From: Sphingorhabdus rigui
GTDB lineage: Bacteria > Pseudomonadota > Alphaproteobacteria > Sphingomonadales > Sphingomonadaceae
NCBI RefSeq assembly: GCF_014196595.1
Contig: NZ_JACIEA010000001.1
Location: forward strand, 560,845-624,844
Length of the DNA: 64,000 bases
Direction: 5' to 3'
Positions 36,216 through 44,914 of the stretch are shown here, piece by piece; within the stretch, counting starts at the first letter, position 1; every line of letters starts with the position of its first letter. Position numbers and translations under genes: made by a program. Below the pieces are notes generated by a model that did no database searches, had not been told where the DNA came from, and worked only from the letters and a program-made list of their open reading frames with translations.

Positions 36216-36506
36216 ATGACGAAGCCCAAAAATCCCAGCTGGTTTGACATTTCTATGGATGCCTTCGCGCTTGCGGCGGAATCCAACATGGTGATTGCGG
36301 CGCGCTTGGGCAGTCTGGCGCTTGGCGGGCCAAATGCGGTGCGCGAGGCGGAGCGGATGGTGAGCGAAAAGGTCGCGGCCAACATGACGCTTGGCGCGGA
36401 CCTGATGACCGGCAAGCACGGGCTTACCCCCGAAAGCATGGTCAGCGGCAGTATTGACCATTATGCCAAGCATGTGGCCGCGAACCGCAAACGGCTTTTG
36501 GGCTAA
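36216..36506 (+). CDS. Small hypothetical protein, possibly phasin-like
   Basis: This 96-residue, helix-prone protein (SWFDISMDAFALAAESNMVI at residues 8-27) has alternating small and charged residues reminiscent of phasin or antifreeze-like sequences, but without a defined motif. GAGGTTGAACC precedes the ATG. The gene stands between the exported protein and cspA; no function can be assigned. Confidence 0.6.
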   Translation: MTKPKNPSWFDISMDAFALAAESNMVIAARLGSLALGGPNAVREAERMVSEKVAANMTLGADLMTGKHGLTPESMVSGSIDHYAKHVAANRKRLLG

Positions 36507-36573
36507 AGCGGGCGGCTGAACACCGGCGAAAATGGCGGGAAAGCAGGGGAAAAGCGGGATTCGACCTTGTTAT

Positions 36574-36602
36574 TTGCTAATAGCGTAAATTAGGCGTATA
36601 AC
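36574..36602 (+). promoter_or_regulatory. Candidate promoter of cspA with a long leader
   Basis: TTGCTA (36574-36579) and TATAAC (36597-36602) are 17 bp apart. The implied transcript would have a leader of about 140 nt before the cspA ATG, as is typical for cold-shock genes, whose long 5' UTRs act as temperature-responsive structures. Confidence 0.5.
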
Positions 36603-36748
36603 CCCAACACGCTATCGTCGACCGCGACGGAATTTGAGGCGCGTATCTGATGAAATAAGCGGAGCGTGCAACGTTTTTCCCAACACGACTTGGCTACCCA
36701 CTTGGCGCTGTTGCCCGGTGGTCACCTGTTTCGTGAAAGGAACATATT

Positions 36749-36958
36749 ATGCCTACTGGCACCGTAAAATTCTTCAATGCCGATAAAGGCTATGGCTTTA
36801 TTGCACCCGATGGTGGTGGCGATGACAGCTTCGTGCACATCTCGGCTGTTCAAGCTGCTGGCATGCACTCGCTCGACAAAGAGCAGCGCGTAAATTTCGA
36901 AGTCGAAATTGGCCGCAACGGTAAAGCTTCGGCTGTAAATCTTTCAGCTGCTGATTAA
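36749..36958 (+). CDS. cspA: Cold shock domain protein
   Basis: This 69-residue single cold-shock domain has both RNA-binding motifs: KGYGFIAPDGG (RNP1) and DSFVHISAV (RNP2), beginning PTGTVKFFNADKG. It binds single-stranded nucleic acids and acts as an RNA chaperone. AAAGGAACATATT precedes the ATG, a long leader lies upstream and a strong terminator follows. Confidence 0.95.
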   Translation: MPTGTVKFFNADKGYGFIAPDGGGDDSFVHISAVQAAGMHSLDKEQRVNFEVEIGRNGKASAVNLSAAD

Positions 36959-36980
36959 TCAGCGCTAAGGTTTGAAAAAA

Positions 36981-37007
36981 GGGCTGCCGAAAGGCGGCCC
37001 TTTTTTT
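36981..37007 (+). terminator. Rho-independent terminator after cspA
   Basis: GGGCTGCC-GAAA-GGCGGCCC forms an 8-bp stem with a GNRA-type tetraloop followed by seven T residues, a textbook intrinsic terminator 23 bp after the cspA stop. Confidence 0.9.
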
Positions 37008-37048
37008 GTGCGCGGCGATTGGCGGCCAATTCAGCACCGCTTGGATCA

Positions 37049-37363
37049 TCAGCGTTTCCGGACAAACTCCGCCCGCAGCACGAGGCCCTTGATGCCGTCA
37101 AACCGGCAGTCGATCTCTTGTGAGTCACCAGTCAAGCGGATGGATTTGATAAGCGTTCCGCGCTTCAATGTCTGGCCCGCACCCTTTACGGTCAGGTCCT
37201 TGATCAACGTGACCTGGTCGCCGTCGGCCAGAATATTGCCAACCGCGTCACGGACCTCAACTGCGCCGTCCTGTTCGGATTTGGCATTGGCTTCCGCCGC
37301 GCTGATCCATTCGCCAGATGCCTCGTCGTAGACATATTCGTCGCCAGTTCCGTCCGTCATCAT
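37049..37363 (-). CDS. PhnA/YjdM domain protein
   Basis: This 104-residue protein carries the PhnA C-terminal domain with the characteristic VRDAVGNILADGDQV, TLIKDLTVKGAGQTLKRGT and IDCRFDGIKGLVLRAEFV. The family is named alkylphosphonate utilisation operon protein, but its biochemical role is not well defined. The N-terminal zinc-ribbon of full-length PhnA/YjdM is missing here; the segment before the domain is short and lacks paired cysteines. The gene is convergent with cspA. Confidence 0.88.
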   Translation of the reverse strand: MMTDGTGDEYVYDEASGEWISAAEANAKSEQDGAVEVRDAVGNILADGDQVTLIKDLTVKGAGQTLKRGTLIKSIRLTGDSQEIDCRFDGIKGLVLRAEFVRKR

Positions 37364-37475
37364 TCAATCCCCGTTTTGATATTGTCACGCCATAGCGCCA
37401 ATTACGCGCGCGCGAAAGCCAGTTGCAATTTGCAACGATGTCAGTAAGATTTTTCGCGATAGAGTGGAGAGTCAT

Positions 37476-38993
37476 ATGGCGCAGGCTGAAACGGTTGTAG
37501 ATGTATTGATTGTAGGCGCTGGTTTATCCGGCATTGGTGCGGCGGCGCATCTGACCATGCAATGCCCCAATAAAAGCTATGCCATTGTCGAACAGCGCGC
37601 TGACATGGGCGGCACGTGGGATCTCTTCCGTTACCCCGGCATCCGGTCGGACTCGGACATGCATACCTTGGGATACCGCTTCAAACCGTGGCTGCATGAA
37701 AAAACAATCGCTGACGGCCCATCTATTCACGAATATGTGCACGAAACGGCTGATGAATATGGCATCGCGCCGCATATCCATTTTGGGCACAAGGTGGTCT
37801 CGGCAAATTGGTCGAGCCCCGATGCGCGCTGGCATGTAACCGCCAAGGCTGTGGACGGTGGCGAGGAACGGCGCTTTGCCGCGCGCTTCCTGTTCATGTG
37901 CGCCGGTTATTATGACTATGATCAGGGCTATAAGCCCGATTTCCCGGGCGAAGCTGACTTTGGTGGTCAGATCGTCCACCCGCAGCATTGGCCCGAGGGG
38001 CTGGACTATAGCGGTAAGAAGGTAACGGTTATCGGTTCGGGCGCCACCGCGGTGACCATTGTGCCGGTGATGGCGCAGCAAGGCGCGCAGGTGACGATGC
38101 TACAGCGTTCGCCGACCTATATGGTCTCGCGTCCTGCGATTGACCCCTTCTCCAAATTTGTTCGCAAAATCATGCCGGAAAAGCTGGCTTATGCGCTGAC
38201 GCGCTGGCGCAACATTAACATGCAGCGGTTCACTTATTGGTATGCCCGCCGCAATCCAGCGAAGCTCGGCGAAAAGCTGGTCAACATGGCACGCGAAGCG
38301 CTGCCGGCCTCAGTGGATGTCGATACGCATTTCGTGCCGAAATATGGCCCATGGGAACAGCGCCTGTGTCTGATTCCCGATAGCGACATGTTCACCGCTA
38401 TCAGCGAGGGCAAGGCGGAGGTCGTGACGGACCATATCGACCATTTCACCAAGACGGGTATTCAGCTGAAGTCCGGCAAGCATATTGAATCCGATATCGT
38501 GATCACTGCGACCGGTCTGAACCTTGTCACTATGGGCAAGACAGCCATCAGCGTGGACGGTGAAGCCGTCAATTTTGGCGAGCATTTCAATTATAAGGGC
38601 GTGATGTTCAACGACATTCCGAACTTCGCCAGCGTCTTTGGCTACATCAACGCATCATGGACGCTAAAGACCGATATCGTTGCCGATTATGTCTGCCGCT
38701 TGTTGTGGAAAATGGATGACAAAAACGCGCTGGTTGCAACCCCGCATCTTGATGATCCGGATATGCCCAAGTTGCCATTTGTGACGGACTTTAGCTCAGG
38801 TTATTTTGCACGCAGTTTTGACAAGCTGCCCAAGAACGGGGACCGCCATCCATGGCGCGTGCTGCAAGATTACGCCGCTGAAAAGAAAATCCTGACCCAA
38901 GATCCTGTGGACGACGGTGTCATGGTCTTTTCGGCACCGCATTTCGCAGCCTCCCATAACGAGAATGCGGAAACGCTGATCGCAGCCGAGTAA
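37476..38993 (+). CDS. Flavin-containing monooxygenase (Baeyer-Villiger type)
   Basis: This 505-residue protein has an N-terminal FAD-binding GAGLSGIGAAAHL (about 13-25), then MGGTWDLFRYPGIRSDSDMH, as in Baeyer-Villiger monooxygenases of the FMO superfamily. A second NADP-binding fold is marked by VIGSGATAVTIVP (about 186), with the family fingerprint near VHPQHWPEG just before it. It may oxygenate ketones; the substrate is unknown. I start at the ATG at 37476, behind GGAGAGTCAT, rather than the earlier GTG. No partner genes are adjacent. Confidence 0.9.
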   Translation: MAQAETVVDVLIVGAGLSGIGAAAHLTMQCPNKSYAIVEQRADMGGTWDLFRYPGIRSDSDMHTLGYRFKPWLHEKTIADGPSIHEYVHETADEYGIAPHIHFGHKVVSANWSSPDARWHVTAKAVDGGEERRFAARFLFMCAGYYDYDQGYKPDFPGEADFGGQIVHPQHWPEGLDYSGKKVTVIGSGATAVTIVPVMAQQGAQVTMLQRSPTYMVSRPAIDPFSKFVRKIMPEKLAYALTRWRNINMQRFTYWYARRNPAKLGEKLVNMAREALPASVDVDTHFVPKYGPWEQRLCLIPDSDMFTAISEGKAEVVTDHIDHFTKTGIQLKSGKHIESDIVITATGLNLVTMGKTAISVDGEAVNFGEHFNYKGVMFNDIPNFASVFGYINASWTLKTDIVADYVCRLLWKMDDKNALVATPHLDDPDMPKLPFVTDFSSGYFARSFDKLPKNGDRHPWRVLQDYAAEKKILTQDPVDDGVMVFSAPHFAASHNENAETLIAAE

Positions 38994-39014
38994 CACCCGA
39001 AGGTGGGGCCTATA

Positions 39015-39605
39015 TCAGCCCTCCCTATTGCGAACCGTCGCGGCAACGCGGCGGGTTTCAATGGTGGCCTCTGGCGCGATGATATGTGTGCGGTTGCGAA
39101 CCACCCAAATAAGTAACGCGAGCCCGGCCAGTGCAGCAAAGGCAACCGCCATCAGCGCGTAGCTGGTGTAGCGTTTCATATCTTGCGTGTGCCCGACAAT
39201 TTCGGGCGCTTTGTCGGTGGTCGTGACATCCCAATATTCGATCATTGGCTTGTTGCGGTACCGGACCACGCGCACTTCCGACGTAACCCATATTTTGCCA
39301 TGCTGAGCAGCGAACGTCAGATAGGCCCCGGACCCTTGATGCTGTTGAATGGCCGGAGCCAGTCGTGGCGCATTCTTCAAAAGTTGCGACATTTCGGCAA
39401 ACTGCACGCGGCTATCGTCAATGAAGCCCGGGGCGACATATTTTTCGGCCGCCTTTTGGTCTCCGCGCCGCACAGCCTCATAAGAAGGCTTAACAACTGC
39501 GGTGATTTCCTCGGGCACCGGCGGACGTGCGTTGGTTGAGCGGTTACATGCCGATAAGCCGAATGCTGCGATCGACATAATGAACAAAAGAAAAATACGT
39601 GACAT
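39015..39605 (-). CDS. Putative lipoprotein with C-terminal membrane helix
   Basis: This 196-residue protein starts with a signal ending in LSAC, a lipobox (Cys about 20), and has one additional hydrophobic helix near the C-terminus (about residues 152-172, ALMAVAFAALAGLALLIWVV). The middle part (about 25-145) shows no recognised motif. The ATG at 39605 gives the signal directly at the N-terminus. It is divergent from the leucyl aminopeptidase gene across 48 bp. Unusually, a lipoprotein with a second membrane anchor would span the inner membrane; an uncleaved signal is also possible. Confidence 0.7.
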   Translation of the reverse strand: MSRIFLLFIMSIAAFGLSACNRSTNARPPVPEEITAVVKPSYEAVRRGDQKAAEKYVAPGFIDDSRVQFAEMSQLLKNAPRLAPAIQQHQGSGAYLTFAAQHGKIWVTSEVRVVRYRNKPMIEYWDVTTTDKAPEIVGHTQDMKRYTSYALMAVAFAALAGLALLIWVVRNRTHIIAPEATIETRRVAATVRNREG

Positions 39606-39653
39606 TTCTGAATTATCTCCCGTTCCCCGCCTATTGCCGCTATCGCAGCCATT

Positions 39654-41042
39654 ATGCGTTATGACGATCTGATCCAACCTGACAACGGCCAACCGGCCAC
39701 ACCAATCCACATAGTCGATAAAAATGGCTTTGTGTCATGGCTTGCTGCGCAACCTGACCCTGTCCGCACGGCTGTAAAAGCACAGAAGTTTGAAGGTAGC
39801 GTAAACGACAGTGCGATACTTCCCGGCGATAAGCCCGGGGAATGGGCTGTCGTCGCCGGTGTGGCTGATGCTTCCGCGCTTGGCGTTTGGAACCTGGCCA
39901 AGCTATCGGACATTCTGCCCGAGGGGAGCTATCGCTTGTTGGATGCCGACGCTGGTGACGCGATGCTTGGGTGGATGCTTGGTCAGTATCGCTACCATGA
40001 ATATCTCAGCGAGCCGAAAGTAACCGGCGCGCGCGTACTGCTCGTGCGTGAACCCGGCAAGATCCATAATATCGTGCTTCAGGCGCGCGCCACGGCGCTG
40101 GTGCGCGATCTGGTCAACCGTCCGGCGGGTGACCTTGGTCCCGATGCGCTTGAGGCTGAGGCTAAGCGCATCGCCAAGGCGCATAAGGCAGATGTGACAG
40201 TGACAGCAGGCGAAGCGTTGGAAGCGGGCTTCCCGCTCATCCATGCTGTCGGCAAAGCAGCGGCGCGCGAACATGCCCCGCGGCTGATTGAGGTGGAATG
40301 GGGCGACCCACGCCACCCACGCATCGCGATTGTGGGCAAAGGCATAACGTTCGACAGCGGTGGTCTTGATATCAAACCGGCGAGCGGCATGCGCCTGATG
40401 AAAAAGGATATGGGCGGCGCTGCCCATGCGCTTGCGCTGGCCGAGCTTATCATGGCTGCGCATTTGCCGGTACGCTTGCATATGCTCGTCGCTGCTGCTG
40501 AAAACAGCATATCGGGCAATGCTATGCGGCCCGGCGATATCATTAAAAGCCGCAAGGGCATTACGGTTGAAATCGACAACACCGATGCGGAAGGGCGCCT
40601 TGTGCTTGCCGACGCGTTGACCAAAGCGGTTGAGGATACGCCCGAACTTATCGTCGATTTCGCGACGCTGACCGGCGCAGCGCGCGTTGCCTTGGGTCCT
40701 GATTTGCCGGCAATGTTCAGCAATGATGATGCCGCAGCCGACGCGTTAATCGCAGCGTCAAAGGCGCAGGCTGACCCGCTGTGGCGGATGCCATTATGGG
40801 CACCTTATATGGAGCTTTTGGATAGCGATATCGCGGACATGACAAACAGCGGCGGGGCTTTTGCCGGCGCAGTAACGGCGGCGCTCTTTATGCAGAAATT
40901 CGTTCCTGATGATGTGCCTTGGGTGCATCTGGACACCTTTGCATGGCGACCAACGAATAAGCCTGGCAGGCCAAAGGGCGGCGAAGCCCTTGGATTACGC
41001 GCCGTCTTCGGCTATCTGGCGGACAAATATCCGGCACGTTAG
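39654..41042 (+). CDS. M17 family leucyl aminopeptidase
   Basis: This 462-residue protein belongs to the M17 di-zinc aminopeptidases. It contains the conserved KGITFDSGGLDIKPASGM (about residues 229-246) and the signature NTDAEGRLVLADAL (about 310-323), which include metal ligands and the catalytic lysine and arginine. It removes N-terminal residues in the cytoplasm. The gene is probably co-transcribed with the NlpC/P60 gene 37 bp downstream, a peptidase pairing that suggests peptide or muropeptide turnover. Confidence 0.93.
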   Translation: MRYDDLIQPDNGQPATPIHIVDKNGFVSWLAAQPDPVRTAVKAQKFEGSVNDSAILPGDKPGEWAVVAGVADASALGVWNLAKLSDILPEGSYRLLDADAGDAMLGWMLGQYRYHEYLSEPKVTGARVLLVREPGKIHNIVLQARATALVRDLVNRPAGDLGPDALEAEAKRIAKAHKADVTVTAGEALEAGFPLIHAVGKAAAREHAPRLIEVEWGDPRHPRIAIVGKGITFDSGGLDIKPASGMRLMKKDMGGAAHALALAELIMAAHLPVRLHMLVAAAENSISGNAMRPGDIIKSRKGITVEIDNTDAEGRLVLADALTKAVEDTPELIVDFATLTGAARVALGPDLPAMFSNDDAAADALIAASKAQADPLWRMPLWAPYMELLDSDIADMTNSGGAFAGAVTAALFMQKFVPDDVPWVHLDTFAWRPTNKPGRPKGGEALGLRAVFGYLADKYPAR

Positions 41043-41079
41043 GGTGCCGAACATGTTACATTTTTGGGGGCGTAAGTAG

Positions 41080-41979
41080 TTGGCAGACGGACACATGGGG
41101 GCGGGGAAGCGGCCCATCTATACATTGAGTGGTCACAGCCTTGTCGGAGACAAGCGCACAACGCCCATTCGCGGGGATCTTGCCGACATCAGTCTGGCCG
41201 GAAAACTGTTCGCGCCGCATTACGCCGTGCCGATGCTGCGCACGGGCATTGCGCCCGTGACCGAAATTCATGCTGAGGCGCACGCCACATCGATGCCCGT
41301 CAGCGCGTTAATGCATGGTGAGGAGTTCGCCGTGCTTGATGTCGCAGGCGAATGGGCGTGGGGATATTGCCTGCACGACAATTATCTGGGTTATGTCCGT
41401 TTTGCCGAGCTTGGCGATGATTTTGACGCCACGCATATCGTCAGCGCGCCTGCGACATTGCTGGTTTCTGCACCATCGACAAAGGCGCAGGTGCTGGCGC
41501 GCTACCCCATGGGTGCGCAGTTGCTTTGCGGCAGCCCAAGCGAATGCGGCAACTATCTGGCCTGCGAAAACGGTTTTGTGCCATTGGCCCATTTGTCCGA
41601 AATCGGACGCGTTGCTGCATCACCCGCAGATTTGGCAGAACAGCTGATCGGCACGCCCTACAGCTGGGGTGGACGCAGCGGCGACGCCATTGATTGCTCG
41701 GGCCTTGTGCAGTTGGTGTTCGGAATGAAGGGGCATATGCCCCCACGCGATGCCGATATGCAGCAGGCAGAATTTGGCGAAGAACTGGCCGACGGCGATG
41801 CGTTGCAGCGCGGCGATCTGGTGTTCTTCCCCGGCCATGTTGGTATCATGGCCGATGCCGAAAACATCATCCACGCCAATGGCACCGCGATGGCGGTCAG
41901 CGTTGAACCACTGGCAGATGCTGCAGCACGCTTTGCCGAGCATGATGCGGCGATTGTTGCGCGTAAGCGGGTAAGATGA
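41080..41979 (+). CDS. NlpC/P60 family cysteine peptidase with SH3-like N-terminus
   Basis: This 299-residue protein has a C-terminal NlpC/P60 domain: GTPYSWGGRSGDAIDCSGLV (Cys about 207 nucleophile), followed by GDLVFFPGHVGIM with the histidine and a later asparagine/histidine (NIIHANG). The N-terminal half resembles the bacterial SH3 domains common in these cell-wall peptidases. It likely cleaves gamma-D-glutamyl-diaminopimelate bonds of muropeptides. No signal peptide is visible, suggesting a cytoplasmic recycling role. The TTG at 41080 is taken as the start; an ATG lies five codons later. Confidence 0.9.
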   Translation: MADGHMGAGKRPIYTLSGHSLVGDKRTTPIRGDLADISLAGKLFAPHYAVPMLRTGIAPVTEIHAEAHATSMPVSALMHGEEFAVLDVAGEWAWGYCLHDNYLGYVRFAELGDDFDATHIVSAPATLLVSAPSTKAQVLARYPMGAQLLCGSPSECGNYLACENGFVPLAHLSEIGRVAASPADLAEQLIGTPYSWGGRSGDAIDCSGLVQLVFGMKGHMPPRDADMQQAEFGEELADGDALQRGDLVFFPGHVGIMADAENIIHANGTAMAVSVEPLADAAARFAEHDAAIVARKRVR

Positions 41980-42002
41980 CCATTACTTTGGTCTTGGCCC
42001 GA

Positions 42003-42130
42003 ACCGTAGCCCTGAGCAGCAGTTGCGCAGCAACTGCGTCTGTCGAAGGGTGCTTCAAGGTTTGCGCTGCCGCCGATACCCACCCTTCGACGGGCGCGGT
42101 CGCTGCGCGCCCGCTGCTCAGGGCTACGGT
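42003..42130. repeat. Inverted pair of palindromic repeats upstream of argC
   Basis: The left arm begins ACCGTAGCCCTGAGCAGC and ends GTCGAAGGGTG; the right arm (42081-42130) is its inverted counterpart, CACCCTTCGAC through GCTCAGGGCTACGGT. Each arm carries an inner hairpin of different sequence (AGTTGC/GCAACT on the left; GGGCGCG-type on the right), and the spacer is about 28 bp. Similar elements are common in sphingomonad genomes. Confidence 0.8.
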
Positions 42131-42153
42131 CTTATTTGAGCGGGTGATGTGAG

Positions 42154-43092
42154 ATGACAAAGAGTATCTTCATCGACGGCGCATCAGGCACCACCGGCCT
42201 TGAAATCGCGGACCGGCTCGCTGGCCGCGCGGAATTTACGCTCATCACGCTTGATGATGACAAACGCAAAGACCCCGCTGCAAAACGTGAGGCATTGAAC
42301 GACGCCGACTTTGTCATTCTGTGCTTGCCCGACGATGCCGCAAAAGAGGCGGTGGCAATGACGACGTCGAGCCACACGCGGATCATCGACGCATCGACTG
42401 CGCATCGTGTGAACCCAAACTGGGCCTATGGCTTCCCCGAATATCGCACTGGCCAGCATGAACGCATTGCCAATGCGCGCCTTGTTAGCAACCCCGGTTG
42501 CTACCCCACCGGCTTTTTGGGGCTGGTCGCACCCTTGGTCGCTGCCGGATTGATCCCCGCAGACTGGCCCTACAGCGTCAACGCGGTGTCGGGCTATTCG
42601 GGCGGCGGCAAAGCATTGATTGAACGGTTCGAAGGCGGCGACGGCGCAGACATCGGCTTTCGCACCTATGGCCTTGATCTGAACCACAAGCATGTCGCCG
42701 AAATGCAGCAACATGCAGGGCTCGGCTTAGCCCCGATATTCTCACCCGCCGTAGTGCGCGCGTTCCGTGGCATGGTGGTCGAAATACCGCTGCCCATCTC
42801 GGTTATGCCCGGCAGCGATGACCCTGACGAAATGCGCGCGGCCTTGTCGCTACATTATGCCAAATCGCCCGTCGTGAAAGTGCACGAAGATGCGCCGCCA
42901 GCCGAACTGCTGATCCGCGCCGACCAAGCACCTTCCGACAGGCTTGACCTCTACGTCCTCGGCTCACCTGACGGCGCCCAAGTCCGGTTGCTGGCGATGC
43001 TCGACAATCTCGGCAAAGGCGCAAGCGGGGCGGCTGTTCAGAACCTAAACATCATGGCCGGATTGGACGAGACGATTGGGTTGCGGTTGTAA
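42154..43092 (+). CDS. argC: N-acetyl-gamma-glutamyl-phosphate reductase (short, type 2)
   Basis: This 312-residue enzyme reduces N-acetylglutamyl-phosphate to the semialdehyde in arginine biosynthesis. It begins with an NADP-binding FIDGASGTTGLEIADRL and has the catalytic cysteine in SNPGCYPTGFLGL (Cys116). The length fits the shorter type 2 AGPR, found in many proteobacteria, rather than the roughly 345-residue type 1. It is alone here, without argB or argJ. Confidence 0.95.
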   Translation: MTKSIFIDGASGTTGLEIADRLAGRAEFTLITLDDDKRKDPAAKREALNDADFVILCLPDDAAKEAVAMTTSSHTRIIDASTAHRVNPNWAYGFPEYRTGQHERIANARLVSNPGCYPTGFLGLVAPLVAAGLIPADWPYSVNAVSGYSGGGKALIERFEGGDGADIGFRTYGLDLNHKHVAEMQQHAGLGLAPIFSPAVVRAFRGMVVEIPLPISVMPGSDDPDEMRAALSLHYAKSPVVKVHEDAPPAELLIRADQAPSDRLDLYVLGSPDGAQVRLLAMLDNLGKGASGAAVQNLNIMAGLDETIGLRL

Positions 43093-43116
43093 GCGCGACA
43101 ATTGGATAGAAAACGG

Positions 43117-43194
43117 CGTCACCCTGAACTTGTTTCAGGGTCTTAATTCGACAACGTGCAAAAAGTAAGATGCTGAAACGCGTTCAGCATGACG
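43117..43194. repeat. Inverted pair of palindromic repeats between argC and map
   Basis: The left unit CGTCACCCTGAACTTG continues TTTCAGGG; the right unit (43169-43194) is its inverted variant (CGTCATGCTGAAC on the reverse strand). The spacer is about 26 bp. Placed between convergent genes, the hairpins may also end transcription. Confidence 0.75.
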
Positions 43195-43205
43195 TGCTAG
43201 CGACC

Positions 43206-44033
43206 TCAATAAGGCGGCTGATGCCATCCCTTGGGGCTGCTCGTAAATATTTCGCAGCCGTCTTCGGTGATGCCGATGCTGTGTTCGAACTGTGCGCTCA
43301 ATGAACGGTCGCGCGTGACGGCCGTCCAGCCATCGTCGAGGACTTTGCCGGCGGCCTTGCCGATGTTGATCATTGGTTCGATGGTGAAGATCATGCCGGG
43401 ACGGAGCTCTGGCCCAGTGCCGGGGCGGCCGACATGGACGATTTCAGGGGCATCGTGGAATAATTGGCCAAGGCCATGGCCGCAGAAATCGCGCACGACG
43501 CCATAGCGGTGCTTTTCGGCGTGGGTCTGGATCGCGTGGCCAATGTCGCCGACGCGGTTGCCGGGCTTGGCGGCTTCAATGCCGAGCATCAGGCATTCAT
43601 AGGTCACGTCGACCAAGCGTTTTGCCTTTACCGGCACGTCGCCGACGAGGAACATGCGGCTGGTGTCGCCATGCCAGCCATTTAATTGCGGCGTGACGTC
43701 GATGTTGACGATGTCGCCGTCCTTTAGCTTCTTGTCCGACGGAATGCCGTGGCAAATGACATGGTTGATCGAAATGCAGCAGCTGTGCGTGTAACCGCGA
43801 TAGCCCAAGGTTGCGGGCACGGCGCCGCCGCGTATCGTCATCTCGCGGACGATATCGTCCAGTTCTTCGGTGCTGACCCCCGGCACGACATGCGGCACCA
43901 ATGCATCAAGGATTTCGGCGGCCAAGCGGCCAGCCTTGCGCATGCCTTCAAAGCCTTCGGCCCCGTGCAATTTGATGACCCCATCGCGGGCCTGCATCGC
44001 CTCTTCGGGCGTAACGCGTACATATTGTTCCAT
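43206..44033 (-). CDS. map: Methionine aminopeptidase, type I
   Basis: This 275-residue type I enzyme removes the initiator methionine from nascent proteins. Metal-ligand motifs are visible: YTHSCCISINHVICHGIP (His about 99), DGDIVNIDVTPQLNGWHGD with the paired aspartates, GHGLGQLFHD and FTIEPMI. I start at the ATG at 44033, which gives the normal MEQYVRVTPEEAM beginning; a TTG 18 nt upstream would extend it. It is divergent from the CinA-like gene. Confidence 0.95.
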   Translation of the reverse strand: MEQYVRVTPEEAMQARDGVIKLHGAEGFEGMRKAGRLAAEILDALVPHVVPGVSTEELDDIVREMTIRGGAVPATLGYRGYTHSCCISINHVICHGIPSDKKLKDGDIVNIDVTPQLNGWHGDTSRMFLVGDVPVKAKRLVDVTYECLMLGIEAAKPGNRVGDIGHAIQTHAEKHRYGVVRDFCGHGLGQLFHDAPEIVHVGRPGTGPELRPGMIFTIEPMINIGKAAGKVLDDGWTAVTRDRSLSAQFEHSIGITEDGCEIFTSSPKGWHQPPY

Positions 44034-44095
44034 GCGGGCGATATAAGGCAATAATCCGCACTTTGCGAGGGGGTGAATTATGCTATCGCGTGCTT

Positions 44096-44854
44096 ATGAC
44101 AGATTCCCGCATATATACCGCAGCGCTTGTAATCATCGGCGACGAGATCCTCTCTGGCCGAACACAGGACAAAAACGTTAGCCAGATTGCGCTTTGGCTC
44201 AATATTCAAGGCATTCGCTTACGCGAAGTGCGCGTGGTGGCCGATGACATGGATGCCATTATAGAGGCGGTGAACCTCTTGCGGGCACGCAATGACTATC
44301 TGTTCACCACCGGCGGCATTGGCCCAACGCATGATGACATCACGGTTGACGCGATCGCAGCTGCGCTCGGCGTCGATGTTGTTATTCATCCAGAGGCAAG
44401 TGCCGTCCTGCATGCATATTATGAAACACGTGGCGGCATTAACCCGGGCCGCCTGCGCATGGCGCGTGTGCCCGATGGCGCTGACCTTATTCCCAACAAG
44501 ATGTCGGGCGCGCCCGGCATTCGCCACGGCAACATCTTCATCATGGCTGGCGTGCCGCATATCACTGCCGGAATGTTGGATGCCCTGACGGGTACATTGG
44601 AGGGTGGCGCGCCCTTGTTGTCACAACAAATCGGTTGCTGGGTGGCCGAAAGCGAAGTTGCCAAATTGTTGGGTGATACCGAAAAGCAGCATGAAGGTTG
44701 TCAGATCGGCAGCTACCCATTTTTCCGCGAAGGCAAGGTCGGGGCGAACTTCGTTGTCCGGACAACCGATGCAGGCCAGCTCGCCAAATGCATCGAAGCG
44801 CTAAAGTTTGGCTTGCACGGCTTAGGCTATGATACCGTCGATGGTGGAATTTAA
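44096..44854 (+). CDS. CinA N-terminal (molybdopterin-binding-like) domain protein
   Basis: This 252-residue protein is the molybdopterin-binding-type domain of CinA alone: ALVIIGDEILSGRTQDKN at the N-terminus and FTTGGIGPTHDDITVDAIA (about 68-86). Full CinA also has a C-terminal nicotinamide-nucleotide amidase domain, which is absent. The N-terminal domain acts as an ADP-ribose pyrophosphatase in characterised CinA proteins. The start is placed at the ATG at 44096, where homology begins, though no strong Shine-Dalgarno is seen. Confidence 0.9.
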   Translation: MTDSRIYTAALVIIGDEILSGRTQDKNVSQIALWLNIQGIRLREVRVVADDMDAIIEAVNLLRARNDYLFTTGGIGPTHDDITVDAIAAALGVDVVIHPEASAVLHAYYETRGGINPGRLRMARVPDGADLIPNKMSGAPGIRHGNIFIMAGVPHITAGMLDALTGTLEGGAPLLSQQIGCWVAESEVAKLLGDTEKQHEGCQIGSYPFFREGKVGANFVVRTTDAGQLAKCIEALKFGLHGLGYDTVDGGI

Positions 44855-44914
44855 GCGCAGGTTCGTCAGCTCGTTCATGTGCAGTCAAGCCTTCGTTCCG
44901 TTATGGGGATTGTA

